64,000 nt of DNA from Paenibacillus amylolyticus (GCF_003719335.1 NZ_RIAS01000008.1:232432-296431), one strand, 5' to 3'. Counted from the stretch's first letter, positions 44,438 to 54,257 are shown. The notes: generated by a model not told the origin, from the letters alone. Program-made: numbers and translations.

Positions 44438-45310
44438 CTACTCCTTCACAGCCCCTACCACAATTCCGCTTACAAAGTAACGTTGCAGGAACGGATACAC
44501 GAGCAAGATCGGCAGTGCGCTGATAAAAATTTGCGACGCCCGGATGGTCCGCTGGGACAGGTTCGCAATCGCTTGCGGGTCCATCTTGGTCATGTCGCCC
44601 TGTACGATGATTGTCTGCATAAATGTCGCCAAGGGTAGCTTTTCCGAATCACGGATGTAGATAATCCCGTCAAAATATGCATTCCAGTGCCCCACCATCA
44701 TGAACAAGGACACGGTAGCGATAACCGGCACGGACACGGGCAGATAAATTTTGATAAACGACTGGAAATGACCTGCGCCATCGATAAATGCGGCCTCCTC
44801 CAGATCTTTCGGAACCGTGCGGAAGAAATTCAGCAGCAGAATGATGTTGAACACCGCCACCAGCCCTGGCAGGATCAGTGCCCACAGCGTGTTCATCAGG
44901 CCCAGTTTCAGAATGAGGATATACCCCGGAATAAGCCCCCCACTGAACAGCATCGTGATGACAAAATACCACAGATAAATATTCCGAGCGCGGAACACAC
45001 GCGTCTCCTTCGACAGAGCATACGCCGCAAGCGTATTGACGATGAGTGCAAGCCCGGTGCCCAGCACCGTCCGCTCCACCGAAACCCAGAGCGAGGACAA
45101 GAAGTTGGAGTTATCAAACGTCTTGGCGTACGCTTCGAACGTAAACCCGATCGGCCAGAATGTCACGAGCCCTGCATTTGCAGGGGCGGACGAGCTGAGG
45201 GATACCATCAGCAAGTGATACAGAGGCAGCAAGCAGAGCACCGAAAGGATGGTCAGAAACACATTGTTGAAGATGCTGAAAATGCGATAAGGTAACGTTT
45301 TATGATACAT
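44438..45310 (-). CDS. Carbohydrate ABC transporter permease (LplC/YtcP-like)
   Basis: 290 residues, six membrane helices. The permease EAA loop reads EEAAFIDGAGHFQSFIKIYLP, cut here at its family motif. N-terminal MYHKTLPYRIFSIFNNVF is typical of LplC/YtcP. Pairs with the upstream LplB-like permease; the ATPase is not in the window, as usual for this class, which shares MsmX-type ATPases. Confidence 0.92.
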   Translation of the reverse strand: MYHKTLPYRIFSIFNNVFLTILSVLCLLPLYHLLMVSLSSSAPANAGLVTFWPIGFTFEAYAKTFDNSNFLSSLWVSVERTVLGTGLALIVNTLAAYALSKETRVFRARNIYLWYFVITMLFSGGLIPGYILILKLGLMNTLWALILPGLVAVFNIILLLNFFRTVPKDLEEAAFIDGAGHFQSFIKIYLPVSVPVIATVSLFMMVGHWNAYFDGIIYIRDSEKLPLATFMQTIIVQGDMTKMDPQAIANLSQRTIRASQIFISALPILLVYPFLQRYFVSGIVVGAVKE

Positions 45311-45329
45311 GGTTCATCATCATCCTTTC

Positions 45330-46292
45330 TCAGAAAATTCGGTATCCGGCAAAACGGTACGCCAGTCGGTACGAGATCACGATGAGGATCAGACTGATGA
45401 CCGATTTGAACAGATTGACCGCAGTTGCAAAGCTGAACTGTCCGCTCAGCAGACCTTCGCGATACACAAACGTATCGATGATATCCGCTTGCTGATAGAT
45501 CAATGGACTGTACAAGTTGAAGATTTGGTCAAAGTTTGCGTTCAGCACGTTGCCCAGCGCCAGCGTGGCAATAACGATCCCGATTGGAATGAGTGCCGGA
45601 ATAGTGATATACATCGTCTGTTTCCAGCGCCCCGCCCCATCCACTTCAGCCGCTTCATACAGGGCCGGGTTGATGCCCGCCAGTGCTGCAAGGAAGATGA
45701 TCGTGTTAAAACCAAACTCTTTCCATACATCACTGATAATGACGGTGAACCGGAACCAGTTGCCATCCCCGAGGAAGAAAATCGGTTTGATGCCAAACAC
45801 GGACACCAGAAACTGATTTAATATGCCCGTCTGTGCCAGAATGTCGATCAGAATACCGGACAGCGTTACCCAGGACAAGAAGTGTGGCAGATACACTAAT
45901 GTTTGGATCGTACGTTTCAATGCCATCTTCCGTACCTCATTGAGCAATAGCGCAAAGATAAACGGAATAATCAAGTTCATGATGATCTTCGAGCAGGCAA
46001 AGAATAGTGTGTTCCACGTAATTTGCAGAAAATAATCATTGGTCCACATATACTCGAAATGCTTCAACCCCACCCACTCCGAACCACTGAAGCCCAACGC
46101 GGGCTTGTAATCCTGAAAGGCCATTAGAATACCCGACATCGGAATATATGAAAAAATAAAGACCATAATGGCCGCTGGCAGCACCATGAAGTGCAGCACC
46201 CACGGCTGTTTGTAGCGTTTTTTTCTCTTCTGTTCCAGCTTGTTTCCCGCATTCGTCTGCGGGAGCCGTTGACCCTCCATTTTAGCCTCCAT
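45330..46292 (-). CDS. Carbohydrate ABC transporter permease (LplB/YteP-like)
   Basis: 320 residues from the ATG after CAGGAGAAGG. Basic N-terminus (KRKKRYKQPW), six helices, the EAA loop ALYEAAEVDGAGRWKQTMY and typical start PAAIMVFIFSYIPMSGI. First gene of the permease operon, transcribed away from the sensor kinase. Confidence 0.92.
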   Translation of the reverse strand: MEAKMEGQRLPQTNAGNKLEQKRKKRYKQPWVLHFMVLPAAIMVFIFSYIPMSGILMAFQDYKPALGFSGSEWVGLKHFEYMWTNDYFLQITWNTLFFACSKIIMNLIIPFIFALLLNEVRKMALKRTIQTLVYLPHFLSWVTLSGILIDILAQTGILNQFLVSVFGIKPIFFLGDGNWFRFTVIISDVWKEFGFNTIIFLAALAGINPALYEAAEVDGAGRWKQTMYITIPALIPIGIVIATLALGNVLNANFDQIFNLYSPLIYQQADIIDTFVYREGLLSGQFSFATAVNLFKSVISLILIVISYRLAYRFAGYRIF

Positions 46293-46500
46293 ATGAACCT
46301 TCTCCTGTTCCCAAAAAAAGTTTTTGTGTGTCTTGGGCTTCTCTGATATAAATAGTATCAAGCCATTCCGAGGTCTGACTATATAACATTGTTAGGGTCG
46401 ATAGTGTTTTGTTAGTTTGATCTATAGTGGTGAACTAAAAGTATTATTTACACGAGCCACTCCGAGGACAGAATAACCTTGAGGGTAGCTGTTATCCCAG

Positions 46501-46612
46501 ATTTTTTTGATTCCCTTCTTCATAGGGAAAATCCGTTGATAAGCGTATGCTTCCGATGCAGCTTTCTTGCAGAAAGCTTGTAAGCGACCGCGTTGCTTTT
46601 CCGGTTTTTTCT
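46501..46612 (+). other. String of hairpins ahead of the sensor kinase gene
   Basis: Plus strand in order: TTCCC/GGGAA (46511-46529), AAGC-GTAT-GCTT (46541-46552), a perfect AGCTTTCT-TGC-AGAAAGCT (46560-46578), then ACCG/CGGT followed by TTTTTT (about 46587-46612). Could be a structured leader ending in a terminator, or an intergenic repeat. The remaining 46.36-46.50 kb shows nothing I can name. Confidence 0.4.
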
Positions 46613-46683
46613 GCCCTCTCTGTTAACGTGTGAGAAAAAAGCTTAGCAATATAGTCAGTATGTGAATATAGAGGAGACTTTTT

Positions 46684-48495
46684 ATGTATACATGGGAGCG
46701 CTTTAACGTTTTTCAAAAAGGAATCCGATCCCGCTTCAGCCTTTTCGCCAAAATCAATCTGTTAATCATCATTCTGTTCATCCCGATTCTGATCATGTAC
46801 ACCTACTCGAACAACGTCACATATGACGTCGTAAGCAAAGAACTGCAGGTATCGAACACCAAGCAGCTCACGTTCCTGTCCAGTCAGATCGATTCGCGCA
46901 TCAATCAGATGATGGATTTCAGCCTGATTCTCTCGCGTGATCCGAACGTGCGTGCCTTCAACGGTCTGAATCTGTGGCAGGATAAGTATGACCAGATGCA
47001 GACGAGGTATATCATTCAGGAGAAAATGACACTCCAGACCGGCGTAACCGATCTCTGGCCTACCCGCTATGCGGTGTACTCCCAGCAGAACAAAGAGGTT
47101 ATAGCGAACTACACCCGCGATACAGGTTATGATGAGGCGTATTTGAAAAAAAACATGAGCGGACAATGGACCTACGGGGATCATTCCACTGACGCGAAAG
47201 ACGCCATGCAATCCTTTTACTGGTTCTATACGGATTCATTAGCACAACCAGGTATGCTCACAGGCAGTAATCTGGTCATTGAAGCCAGCTTCAGCTACGA
47301 GAACATTCAGAATATGCTCGACACATACAAAGCAGGCGGCCAGGGCGATCCGATCTTGTACCACAAAGGCAACGCCCCGATCCTGAACCGCACCGCTGAC
47401 AAGCAGTTATCAGGCGAACTAATCCGTTATCTGGAAACTCACTCGCTCGAAGATACAACACAGGATGTGGTTGAACTGGGTGGCAAAAACTATCTCGTCA
47501 GCACCGTCAAATCCACATATTTGGACTGGCATCTGGTCGATGTCGTGCCCCTGTATCAGATTTTGCAGCCGATCTCGCTGAGTCAAAATCTGTTTTATGT
47601 CTGCATGATTTTGCTGCTTGTTGTGGGTATATCGGCGTCCATCCTTCTGTATCGCAATGTGCAGTACCCCATCCAGAAACTGATCAAAGGTTTGCGCCGC
47701 GTGCAGCAAGGTGATTACTCCGTGCGTTTGCACAGCAATAACCAGAATGAGTTTTCATTCTTGTTCCACCGTTTCAACGACATGTCTCACCAGATTCAGG
47801 ATCTGATTGAAAATGTCTTTCAGGAAAAAATACGAGCTAGAGAAGCTACGCTGAAACAGCTCCAGGCACAGATTAACCCGCATTTTCTATATAACTGTCT
47901 AGGTTACATTATCAACATGGCACAGATGAAGGACGAGCAAGCCGTCGTATCCATGGCGCATAACCTGAGTGCATACTATCGCTACACCACCCGGATGGAA
48001 CGGGAAACCTCTTCGCTGCAGGAAGAAATACAGCTGCTGATCAACTATCTGGATATCCAGAAGCTTCGCAACGGCCGCATCGAATATCACATTGATATTC
48101 CGGAGCATATGCTTGCCCAGTCGGTACCAAGACTAATGCTGCAGCCGATGGTTGAAAACTCGGTGATCCATGGGATTGGAAAGTCTTATACATCGGGGGA
48201 GATTCGAATTACCGGGGAAAGTGCGAATGGCTTTGGCAAAATCTATATCGATGACGACGGCCCCGGCCTTACGCCGGAGCAGTATGAAGCGTTGAATCAG
48301 GAGATGCTGGAGCCACTGCAAGATGAGGTCGGCTGCGGCCTATGGAATACGTATCAACGTATGATCCATACTTTTGGCAGTCATTCCTATCTCCTGTTCG
48401 GCCCATCTCCACTCGGCGGCTTCCGCACCGAAATTGTCTGGGAAATCCCGAGCGAAGAAGTTAGCAAGGAACGTGGGAACGACTCAGGCGGATAG
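46684..48495 (+). CDS. Sensor histidine kinase, YesM family
   Basis: 603 residues. First helix about 20-40, extracytoplasmic Cache-like sensor about 45-295, second helix about 300-322, HAMP (VQYPIQKLIKGLRRVQQGDY), the His_kinase domain with AQINPHFLYNCLGY (phospho-His) and an HATPase part (MLQPMVENSVIHGIG, DDDGPGL). Such kinases sense carbohydrates via a solute-binding protein and phosphorylate a YesN-type regulator, here at 49941. Confidence 0.93.
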   Translation: MYTWERFNVFQKGIRSRFSLFAKINLLIIILFIPILIMYTYSNNVTYDVVSKELQVSNTKQLTFLSSQIDSRINQMMDFSLILSRDPNVRAFNGLNLWQDKYDQMQTRYIIQEKMTLQTGVTDLWPTRYAVYSQQNKEVIANYTRDTGYDEAYLKKNMSGQWTYGDHSTDAKDAMQSFYWFYTDSLAQPGMLTGSNLVIEASFSYENIQNMLDTYKAGGQGDPILYHKGNAPILNRTADKQLSGELIRYLETHSLEDTTQDVVELGGKNYLVSTVKSTYLDWHLVDVVPLYQILQPISLSQNLFYVCMILLLVVGISASILLYRNVQYPIQKLIKGLRRVQQGDYSVRLHSNNQNEFSFLFHRFNDMSHQIQDLIENVFQEKIRAREATLKQLQAQINPHFLYNCLGYIINMAQMKDEQAVVSMAHNLSAYYRYTTRMERETSSLQEEIQLLINYLDIQKLRNGRIEYHIDIPEHMLAQSVPRLMLQPMVENSVIHGIGKSYTSGEIRITGESANGFGKIYIDDDGPGLTPEQYEALNQEMLEPLQDEVGCGLWNTYQRMIHTFGSHSYLLFGPSPLGGFRTEIVWEIPSEEVSKERGNDSGG

Positions 48496-48540
48496 ATAAA
48501 GATAGATTAACCTAGCGTAAATACTTCAGGAGTGGATCAA

Positions 48541-48587
48541 AAAAACGCCTTCCAACCGCTCATTATGGCGATGGTAAAGGCGTTTTT
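48541..48587. terminator. Bidirectional terminator between kinase and lipase-like gene
   Basis: AAAAACGCCTT / AAGGCGTTTTT, perfect over 11 bases, between convergent genes. Confidence 0.85.
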
Positions 48588-48639
48588 GCTATCTTTTTGC
48601 TTTCGTTTTCTATCTGCGACTACTTCTAAACCTTTTTGC

Positions 48640-49578
48640 TCATCTATTCATCTGCTTATCCAACCAAGTCACAATATCAGCGGTGACCTCGTCCCGGTTG
48701 GTTTCGTTCAGCATCTCATGCCGCCCACCCGGATACAGCTTGTAGGTCACGTTGTCGATGCCCTGCTGTTTATAGGCGTTGTACAGTCGGAGAATGCCTT
48801 TGCCAAAGCTTCCTACCGGGTCCTTGTCTCCAGCGAAGATATGAATTGGCAGGTCTTTGCGCACCAAGTTCAGATTGTTTTTGATCCCAAGCTTCTTGAG
48901 TCCGCTGAAAAAGTCTGCGAAAAATCCTGTCGTAAACACCGTTCCGCAGAACGGATCACGTATATATTTATCCACCTCTTCCGCATCACGGCTAAGCCAG
49001 TCAAACTCGGTGCGGACGGGCTTGAACGCATCGTTGTAACTGCCGAAGGACAGCTTGTTCATCCGGTGGCTCGGTACACGTCTGCCACGGCGCCGAATCT
49101 CTTCTTTGGTTAACAGCGCAGCCGCATGAAGAATAAAGCGCACATGCAGCGTAGAACCCGACAAGATAACCCCCTCCAGCTCTTCGCCATAGAGCATTAG
49201 ATAACGCTGCGTTACGAAAGAACCCATGCTATGACCCATCAGAAATAGAGGGAGTTCAGGATACTTCTTCTTAATGATGCCAGTCAGTTTATACAGATCA
49301 TGCACCATCCACTCGAATCCGTCGCTGTCTGCCAAATACCCTACGTTCTCCAGAACCTCTGCCGTCTTGCCATGCCCCCGCTGGTCGTGAATGTAGACGA
49401 TATATCCATTTTGGTTAAGTGCAGTTGCGAATCGCTCATACCGGGCAGCCGTCTCCGCCATCCCGTGACAGATCTGTACAACGCCTTTGACCTGAGTATC
49501 ACTCGCAGGTAGCCAGTTATACACATGGATACGAGTTCCTTCGTCCGATTTAAACTTAAAATGATTTGCCGTACTCAC
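48640..49578 (-). CDS. Alpha/beta hydrolase, monoacylglycerol lipase-like
   Basis: 312 residues from a GTG start after GGGGGGATTTT. Oxyanion region VQICHGMAETAARYERFA, HDQRGHGKT, nucleophile GHSMGSFVTQ (Ser near residue 115), acid HIFAGDKDPVGSFG and His in YPGGRHEMLNE. Lysophospholipase/monoacylglycerol lipase type. It interrupts the kinase-regulator pair on the opposite strand. Confidence 0.9.
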   Translation of the reverse strand: MSTANHFKFKSDEGTRIHVYNWLPASDTQVKGVVQICHGMAETAARYERFATALNQNGYIVYIHDQRGHGKTAEVLENVGYLADSDGFEWMVHDLYKLTGIIKKKYPELPLFLMGHSMGSFVTQRYLMLYGEELEGVILSGSTLHVRFILHAAALLTKEEIRRRGRRVPSHRMNKLSFGSYNDAFKPVRTEFDWLSRDAEEVDKYIRDPFCGTVFTTGFFADFFSGLKKLGIKNNLNLVRKDLPIHIFAGDKDPVGSFGKGILRLYNAYKQQGIDNVTYKLYPGGRHEMLNETNRDEVTADIVTWLDKQMNR

Positions 49579-49740
49579 AAAATCCCCCCGTAATGATACG
49601 TTTTCTCTTCTTTTTCATTTTCTTTTTCTTTTTCTTCTTCGTCGTCGTTGTCATCTTTTTCTTTATGTATTTCTGTAGTTCCTCATTTGCTGCACGGTTT
49701 CCATAGGTGGGTGACCAGCCTACATATTCATCCTACTTCT
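49579..49740 (-). other. Polypurine low-complexity tract upstream of the lipase-like gene
   Basis: On the minus strand about 75 bases consist of GAA/AAG/GAC repeats. One frame reads EYVGWSPTYGNRAANEELQ before the tract and runs into poly-Lys, but has no start codon. Possibly a decayed reading frame. Confidence 0.35.
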
Positions 49741-49940
49741 CTAAGGAGGAGTTTAGCAATTGCAGTTTCACCCTATATATCGGATTACTATTCTTAAATA
49801 TTGATTATTCATTCCTTTTTTTCAAAGGCATATGTGCACGGAACTGTTTCCATAGAGAAGCGGATGGTGGTGTGATATACTGCTTGCAACACATGTCAGC
49901 TTAGAAGCGTGTAAACCCTCAAGCAAGGAGACAAAGCAAC

Positions 49941-51548
49941 ATGCAAATGATCATCGTAGACGACGAAGCACACTGGGTCGATAACCTGTCCATGACCAAA
50001 CCTTGGCATACGCTCGGGATCGAACAGGTTCACCGGGCATACTCCGCTCGCGAAGCCCTGCAACTCATTGAAACCCATCCGATTGATATCGTGATCTCGG
50101 ACATCCAGATGCCGGAAATGACAGGCATAGAACTCATAGAACGCATCCGCATCCGGGACAAAAAAATAAAATGCATCCTCTTATCCGGTTACTCCGAATT
50201 TGATTATGCCAAGAAAGCCATCCAATACGAAGCCGTGGACTACCTGCTCAAACCGCCAACAGATGACGAACTGATCGGCGCCGTGCAGAAAGCCATCGAC
50301 CAACTAAACAATGAATGGGCGCTTGTCAGCTCCCTATCACGGACGCAGTTTACTTTGCGCGAGAATTTGCCGCATTTGCGTGGACGCCTTCTTTTGGAAG
50401 CCTTACAGGGACATCGGTTCTCCGCCAGCGAATGGGAACGTAAACTGGACAACTATGACCTGCCCTTCCACACCGGAGATGCCGCGCTGATGCTGGTACG
50501 CATGGATAATGAGTTCGGCCACTACGACAGTCATGATCAGACCCTGATCGAATATGCCATCATCAACATGGCGGAGGAGATTATGGGTGAGTTTATGCAC
50601 GTGTGGGGTGTGAAGGAAGAGCACGGGTATGTCGTATTTTTACTGCAATTGAAGGAACGAAGCGGCGATATTGGAAAAGAAACCATTCTGGAGAAGCTTT
50701 CGATCCAGCTTCAATCCAAAGTCAAACAGTTTCTGAAAGGCTCCCTCTCCATTGTCATGACCGAGTGGTTCACCTTCCCGGAACAGATCTACGATCGCTT
50801 CCGTCAGGCTTCCGCCTACTTCCGCCAGATCGTCGGGGACGAGCGTGAATTCGTCATGCGGGTGACCGATGTCGAAGCACCAGCGGCACAAGGTCCGCTG
50901 GACGTGCTGTACACACCGCCCACCTTCATTCAGCTGCTGGAAAGCGGCCAATGGGATGCCGCCGAAGACAAAATACATGCCGTCTGCGCCGAACTGGACG
51001 AGAAATGGTCGGAATCATGGGAACACTGTATGGAGGCCGGATTTCTCATCACCGCTGCTTTCACGAACCTCGCTCATCGGAACAAGCTCACCCTGGCAGG
51101 TCTCATGGGCAGTGAGATCGATCAGCTGCAAAGCGGCGAAGTCTTCTCCACCATCGGCAAACTGCGTAAATGGTCGCTCGGCGTACTCGCCAAGCTCAAG
51201 GAAGGCACATCCAACGAGGTCAAGGATACCCGGTCGGAATACGTGAAGAAGATACAGGAGTTTACGGATAAAAACCTGCATCTAGACGTGTCTTTACGTG
51301 TGCTTGCAGATCATGTGAACCTGCATCCCACGCATCTGTCCAAAATTTATAAAATCGAGACCGGCGAAGGCATCAGTGAATATATCGCCCGCCTGCGAAT
51401 GGATCGGGCCTGCCACAAGCTGGTCACGACCACGAAGAAAGTATATGAGATCAGCCTGGAGATCGGCTATATGGACCCGGCGTATTTTATCAAAGTGTTC
51501 AAACGTCAATTCGGCGTGACACCGCAAGAGTACCGCGATCAGCATTAA
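49941..51548 (+). CDS. AraC-type response regulator, YesN family
   Basis: 535 residues. Receiver domain (1-120) with IIVDDEAHW, phospho-Asp in DIVISDIQMPEM and LLKPPTDDE; a long middle region; a C-terminal AraC domain with LHPTHLSKIYKIETGEGIS and EIGYMDPAYFIKVFKRQFG. Partner of the YesM-type kinase; expected to control the importer genes. AAGGAGACAAAGCAAC precedes the ATG. Confidence 0.93.
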   Translation: MQMIIVDDEAHWVDNLSMTKPWHTLGIEQVHRAYSAREALQLIETHPIDIVISDIQMPEMTGIELIERIRIRDKKIKCILLSGYSEFDYAKKAIQYEAVDYLLKPPTDDELIGAVQKAIDQLNNEWALVSSLSRTQFTLRENLPHLRGRLLLEALQGHRFSASEWERKLDNYDLPFHTGDAALMLVRMDNEFGHYDSHDQTLIEYAIINMAEEIMGEFMHVWGVKEEHGYVVFLLQLKERSGDIGKETILEKLSIQLQSKVKQFLKGSLSIVMTEWFTFPEQIYDRFRQASAYFRQIVGDEREFVMRVTDVEAPAAQGPLDVLYTPPTFIQLLESGQWDAAEDKIHAVCAELDEKWSESWEHCMEAGFLITAAFTNLAHRNKLTLAGLMGSEIDQLQSGEVFSTIGKLRKWSLGVLAKLKEGTSNEVKDTRSEYVKKIQEFTDKNLHLDVSLRVLADHVNLHPTHLSKIYKIETGEGISEYIARLRMDRACHKLVTTTKKVYEISLEIGYMDPAYFIKVFKRQFGVTPQEYRDQH

Positions 51549-51644
51549 ACCAAAGTTTTTACACTTTCACTAAGAGAGTCCTATCGAAACTAACAAACTC
51601 ATATAGATGCGCTCCCGCTCTACTTGGTACAGTTACACTTGTAG

Positions 51645-51820
51645 AGGTTGTTCAAAAAGTCCGCTTTTGATTACGAAGAATGCCTCACGGCATCATCAAC
51701 ATCGAATATGGGATTCAGCCGAAATGTCCGTTGCTCACGTAGCTCTATCTACGCTCCGCTACTCCATTTCTAGCTTCATCCCATCTTCTCGGTACTGAAA
51801 ACCGGCCTTTTTGAACACGC
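51645..51820. mobile_element. MITE-like element
   Basis: About 170 bases bounded by inverted TGTTCAAAAAGtCCG (51649) and CGGcCTTTTTGAACA (to 51817). The inside has a GTAGCTCTATCTACGCTCCG stretch and no reading frame. Size, terminal inverted repeats and position fit a non-autonomous miniature element; I recall similar repeats in Paenibacillus. It fills the regulator-SBP gap. Confidence 0.7.
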
Positions 51821-51856
51821 ATTTGTAAAGATCATACATCGTAGGGGGATTGAACA

Positions 51857-53536
51857 ATGATCAAATTCAAAACATGGTGGTCCTTGCTCATGGTCATCGC
51901 ACTCATCACCATCACTGCATGCGGCAGTGGCGGGTCAGCCAGTGAGAAAGGCACGAATGATACACAAGAGGCTGTCGGCTCTGCGGAAGCGGAAGCAGCG
52001 TTTGCCAAAGGAAAATACGACCCGCCCATCGAATTCAGCTCCGTGCTGATGCCGAAAAAATACGCTCATGGCGATACCAAAGAGAACAACGTACATGACC
52101 GTTGGATGCTCGAAACGCTGGGCATGAAGCACAAAGATACGTGGTATCCGGCCACTGACGATCAATACAGACAAAAGCTGCAGCTGGCAATTGCGTCCGG
52201 CGAGAAGCTGCCTGATTTCGTAACCGTGCCAACGAACGCGGTATTAACGAATCAACTGATCGACTCCGGTCAATTCATCGCCATTGACGAGCTGTTCGAG
52301 AAGTATGCAAGCCCGATTCTGAAAGAGCACGCAGCAGCGCATCCTGAGCTGTGGTATCCGTTCACCAAGGACGGCAAAAAGTACAACATGCCAATCATGG
52401 AGTACACGGATAACGACGATACCCTGCTCTGGCTCCGCGAAGACTGGATGGAGAAGCTGAACCTGGAAGCGCCAAAAACCATCGCAGACCTTGAGAACAT
52501 CATGGACAAATTCAAAAACGAGAACCCCGACGGTCTGTCTCCAGACAAAGTATTCCCGCTGGCGATCTCGCTCAAAAATAACACCAACACCTGGATGGGT
52601 GGACTCGACTGGTTGTTCGGTGCATACGGCACGATTGAAGAACAATGGAACAAAGACGCTAACGGCAACCTGGAGTACGGCTCCGTGAACCCGGGTGCAA
52701 AACAAGCCCTTGCCAAGTTGGCTGAATGGATGGAAAAGGGTTATATCCACGCCGACTCCGCACTATGGGACGAAGGTAAATCCGCCGAAAGCTGGACGGC
52801 TGGCAAAGCCGGCATTCTGCCCGGCGCAAACTGGGTACCGGACTGGCCTGCTCCAGACCTGCTGAAGAACGTACCTGGCGCGAAATACAAAGCCTACCCT
52901 GTTCCGGCTGGTCCAGACGGCAAGATCGGTACGAAATGGCAGAACTCTGGTGTCAACGCAAGTATCATGATCAACAAAGACGCGAAGCACCCTGAAGCGA
53001 TCTTCCTGTACTACAACTATCTGCTGGAAAACCTCGCGAACCCGAAAGCAGGCAGCCCGTATGAGTACGGCTTTGCGAAAGGGTACGATTGGGATATCGT
53101 AGACGGTAAACCGACCAGTGACAAAGAGAAGATCAAAGACTTCTCCAACGAATTCCCGTTCCTGACCGGCCCGGCGCGTATTCCGGATCTGTACATGAAA
53201 ACACTCGTGAAACTCGCTAACGGCGAGAAAGCTGAGACACCTTACGAGAAACAAATGGCTGAATTCCGTAAACCGGAAAACTGGTACGCCGGTAAAGTCG
53301 TGATGTCCCAGATCGACATCCGCAAACAAAACTATTTCACGGGCGCAGCCACACCAACCATGGTATCCAAGTGGAACCTGCTCCGTCAGTCCGAGCTCGA
53401 AACCTTCAACAAAATTATCTACGGCAAACTGCCGATCGATGCATTCGATCAATTCGTAACCAACTGGAAATCCAACGGCGGCGACCAGATCACCCAAGAG
53501 GTAAATGATTGGTTCAAGTCGGTAAGTGGGAAGTAA
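51857..53536 (+). CDS. Extracellular solute-binding lipoprotein (LplA/YtcQ-like)
   Basis: 559 residues. Signal peptide and lipobox ITITACGSG (Cys22), then a family 1-like binding fold with WYPATDDQYRQKLQLAIASG, WLREDWMEKLNLEAP and NGDKxxx-type C-terminal helices. Captures an oligosaccharide for the LplB/LplC-like permeases. GTAGGGGGATTGAAC precedes the ATG. Its last 330 bases recur near 58.0 kb and partly near 55.3 kb. Confidence 0.92.
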   Translation: MIKFKTWWSLLMVIALITITACGSGGSASEKGTNDTQEAVGSAEAEAAFAKGKYDPPIEFSSVLMPKKYAHGDTKENNVHDRWMLETLGMKHKDTWYPATDDQYRQKLQLAIASGEKLPDFVTVPTNAVLTNQLIDSGQFIAIDELFEKYASPILKEHAAAHPELWYPFTKDGKKYNMPIMEYTDNDDTLLWLREDWMEKLNLEAPKTIADLENIMDKFKNENPDGLSPDKVFPLAISLKNNTNTWMGGLDWLFGAYGTIEEQWNKDANGNLEYGSVNPGAKQALAKLAEWMEKGYIHADSALWDEGKSAESWTAGKAGILPGANWVPDWPAPDLLKNVPGAKYKAYPVPAGPDGKIGTKWQNSGVNASIMINKDAKHPEAIFLYYNYLLENLANPKAGSPYEYGFAKGYDWDIVDGKPTSDKEKIKDFSNEFPFLTGPARIPDLYMKTLVKLANGEKAETPYEKQMAEFRKPENWYAGKVVMSQIDIRKQNYFTGAATPTMVSKWNLLRQSELETFNKIIYGKLPIDAFDQFVTNWKSNGGDQITQEVNDWFKSVSGK

Positions 53537-53569
53537 GAAGATTTTGTTTTGGGAAAAGTAAAGCCTTAA

Positions 53570-53615
53570 ACCCCGAGCCAAAGCGAGTTATTCACGCTTC
53601 GGCTCGGGGTTTTAA
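53570..53615 (+). terminator. Strong terminator of the SBP gene (copy 1)
   Basis: ACCCCGAGCCaAAGCG / CGCTTcGGCTCGGGGT stem then TTTT. Recurs at 55429-55472 and 58223-58266. Confidence 0.9.
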
Positions 53616-53655
53616 GTGTAGATATCGGGATCGCTCCTTTCTGTAATTCAAATAG

Positions 53656-54240
53656 CTACTTAAAATACTTTTCACTAACCTCGTTATACAAGGCAGAATA
53701 ATGTTCATCTTTTTCAGCAATATCCAGATCACTTGTGGATTGAATACTCATGTTACTTTGAGTTTCCGGGTAAACATATTTACCCTGATGGTTGCCGATG
53801 ATCTCATAAGAACCTGAAGGTTCCTCTGGACTTTGATATAAGAACAGGAGGTAGTTTTTATCCGACTTTAGAGGTTGATACAATTCATTCGGATATTTTA
53901 CATATGCGCCTGCCACATCTCTCCATTTGGCATAGTACTCAACTACGTTTAGTTCCTGCCCCTCCTTCACTTCACCTTTATATACTTTCTTCACTTTTAT
54001 ATTTGAAAATGTACGTGTCTCTAATGGATATTTATCCTTTTGATCTAATTTAACGATTGAATTCGTCTCCTCTTCCCAGTCCGCCTCAACAATGACAGTA
54101 GCTAATGATTCGATCTCAGAAAGAGAGTAATTGTGATAATCTGCATCTGGACGTAGTTCTTGTGCATTTAGATGCTTGTATCCAAAGAAAATACTAACCC
54201 CCATTACAGCTATAGCTCCTGCCATTATCCACTTTTTCAT
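53656..54240 (-). CDS. Exported protein of unknown function
   Basis: 194 residues. Signal-anchor or signal peptide at residues 4-26, then SLSEIESLATVIVEADWEEE and SNIKVKKVYKGEVKEGQE, a pattern seen in secreted Bacillota proteins of unknown role. It follows the metzincin gene by 17 bases and is likely co-transcribed; it might be a protease inhibitor or partner, which is speculation. Confidence 0.65.
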   Translation of the reverse strand: MKKWIMAGAIAVMGVSIFFGYKHLNAQELRPDADYHNYSLSEIESLATVIVEADWEEETNSIVKLDQKDKYPLETRTFSNIKVKKVYKGEVKEGQELNVVEYYAKWRDVAGAYVKYPNELYQPLKSDKNYLLFLYQSPEEPSGSYEIIGNHQGKYVYPETQSNMSIQSTSDLDIAEKDEHYSALYNEVSEKYFK

Positions 54241-54257
54241 GTCAACACCTCCAAAGT

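Noticed and set aside
44687..45295. Long plus-strand frame (202 codons) opposite the LplC-like permease
   Set aside because: Rich in His, Arg and Gln, typical of antisense reading of a membrane protein; no ribosome site.
45309..45821. Plus-strand 170-codon frame opposite the LplB-like permease
   Set aside because: Antisense shadow of the permease gene.
52763..53581. Minus-strand 272-codon frame opposite the SBP gene
   Set aside because: Antisense shadow of the GC-biased SBP gene; recurs in part at 57.8-58.2 kb only because the sense sequence is duplicated.
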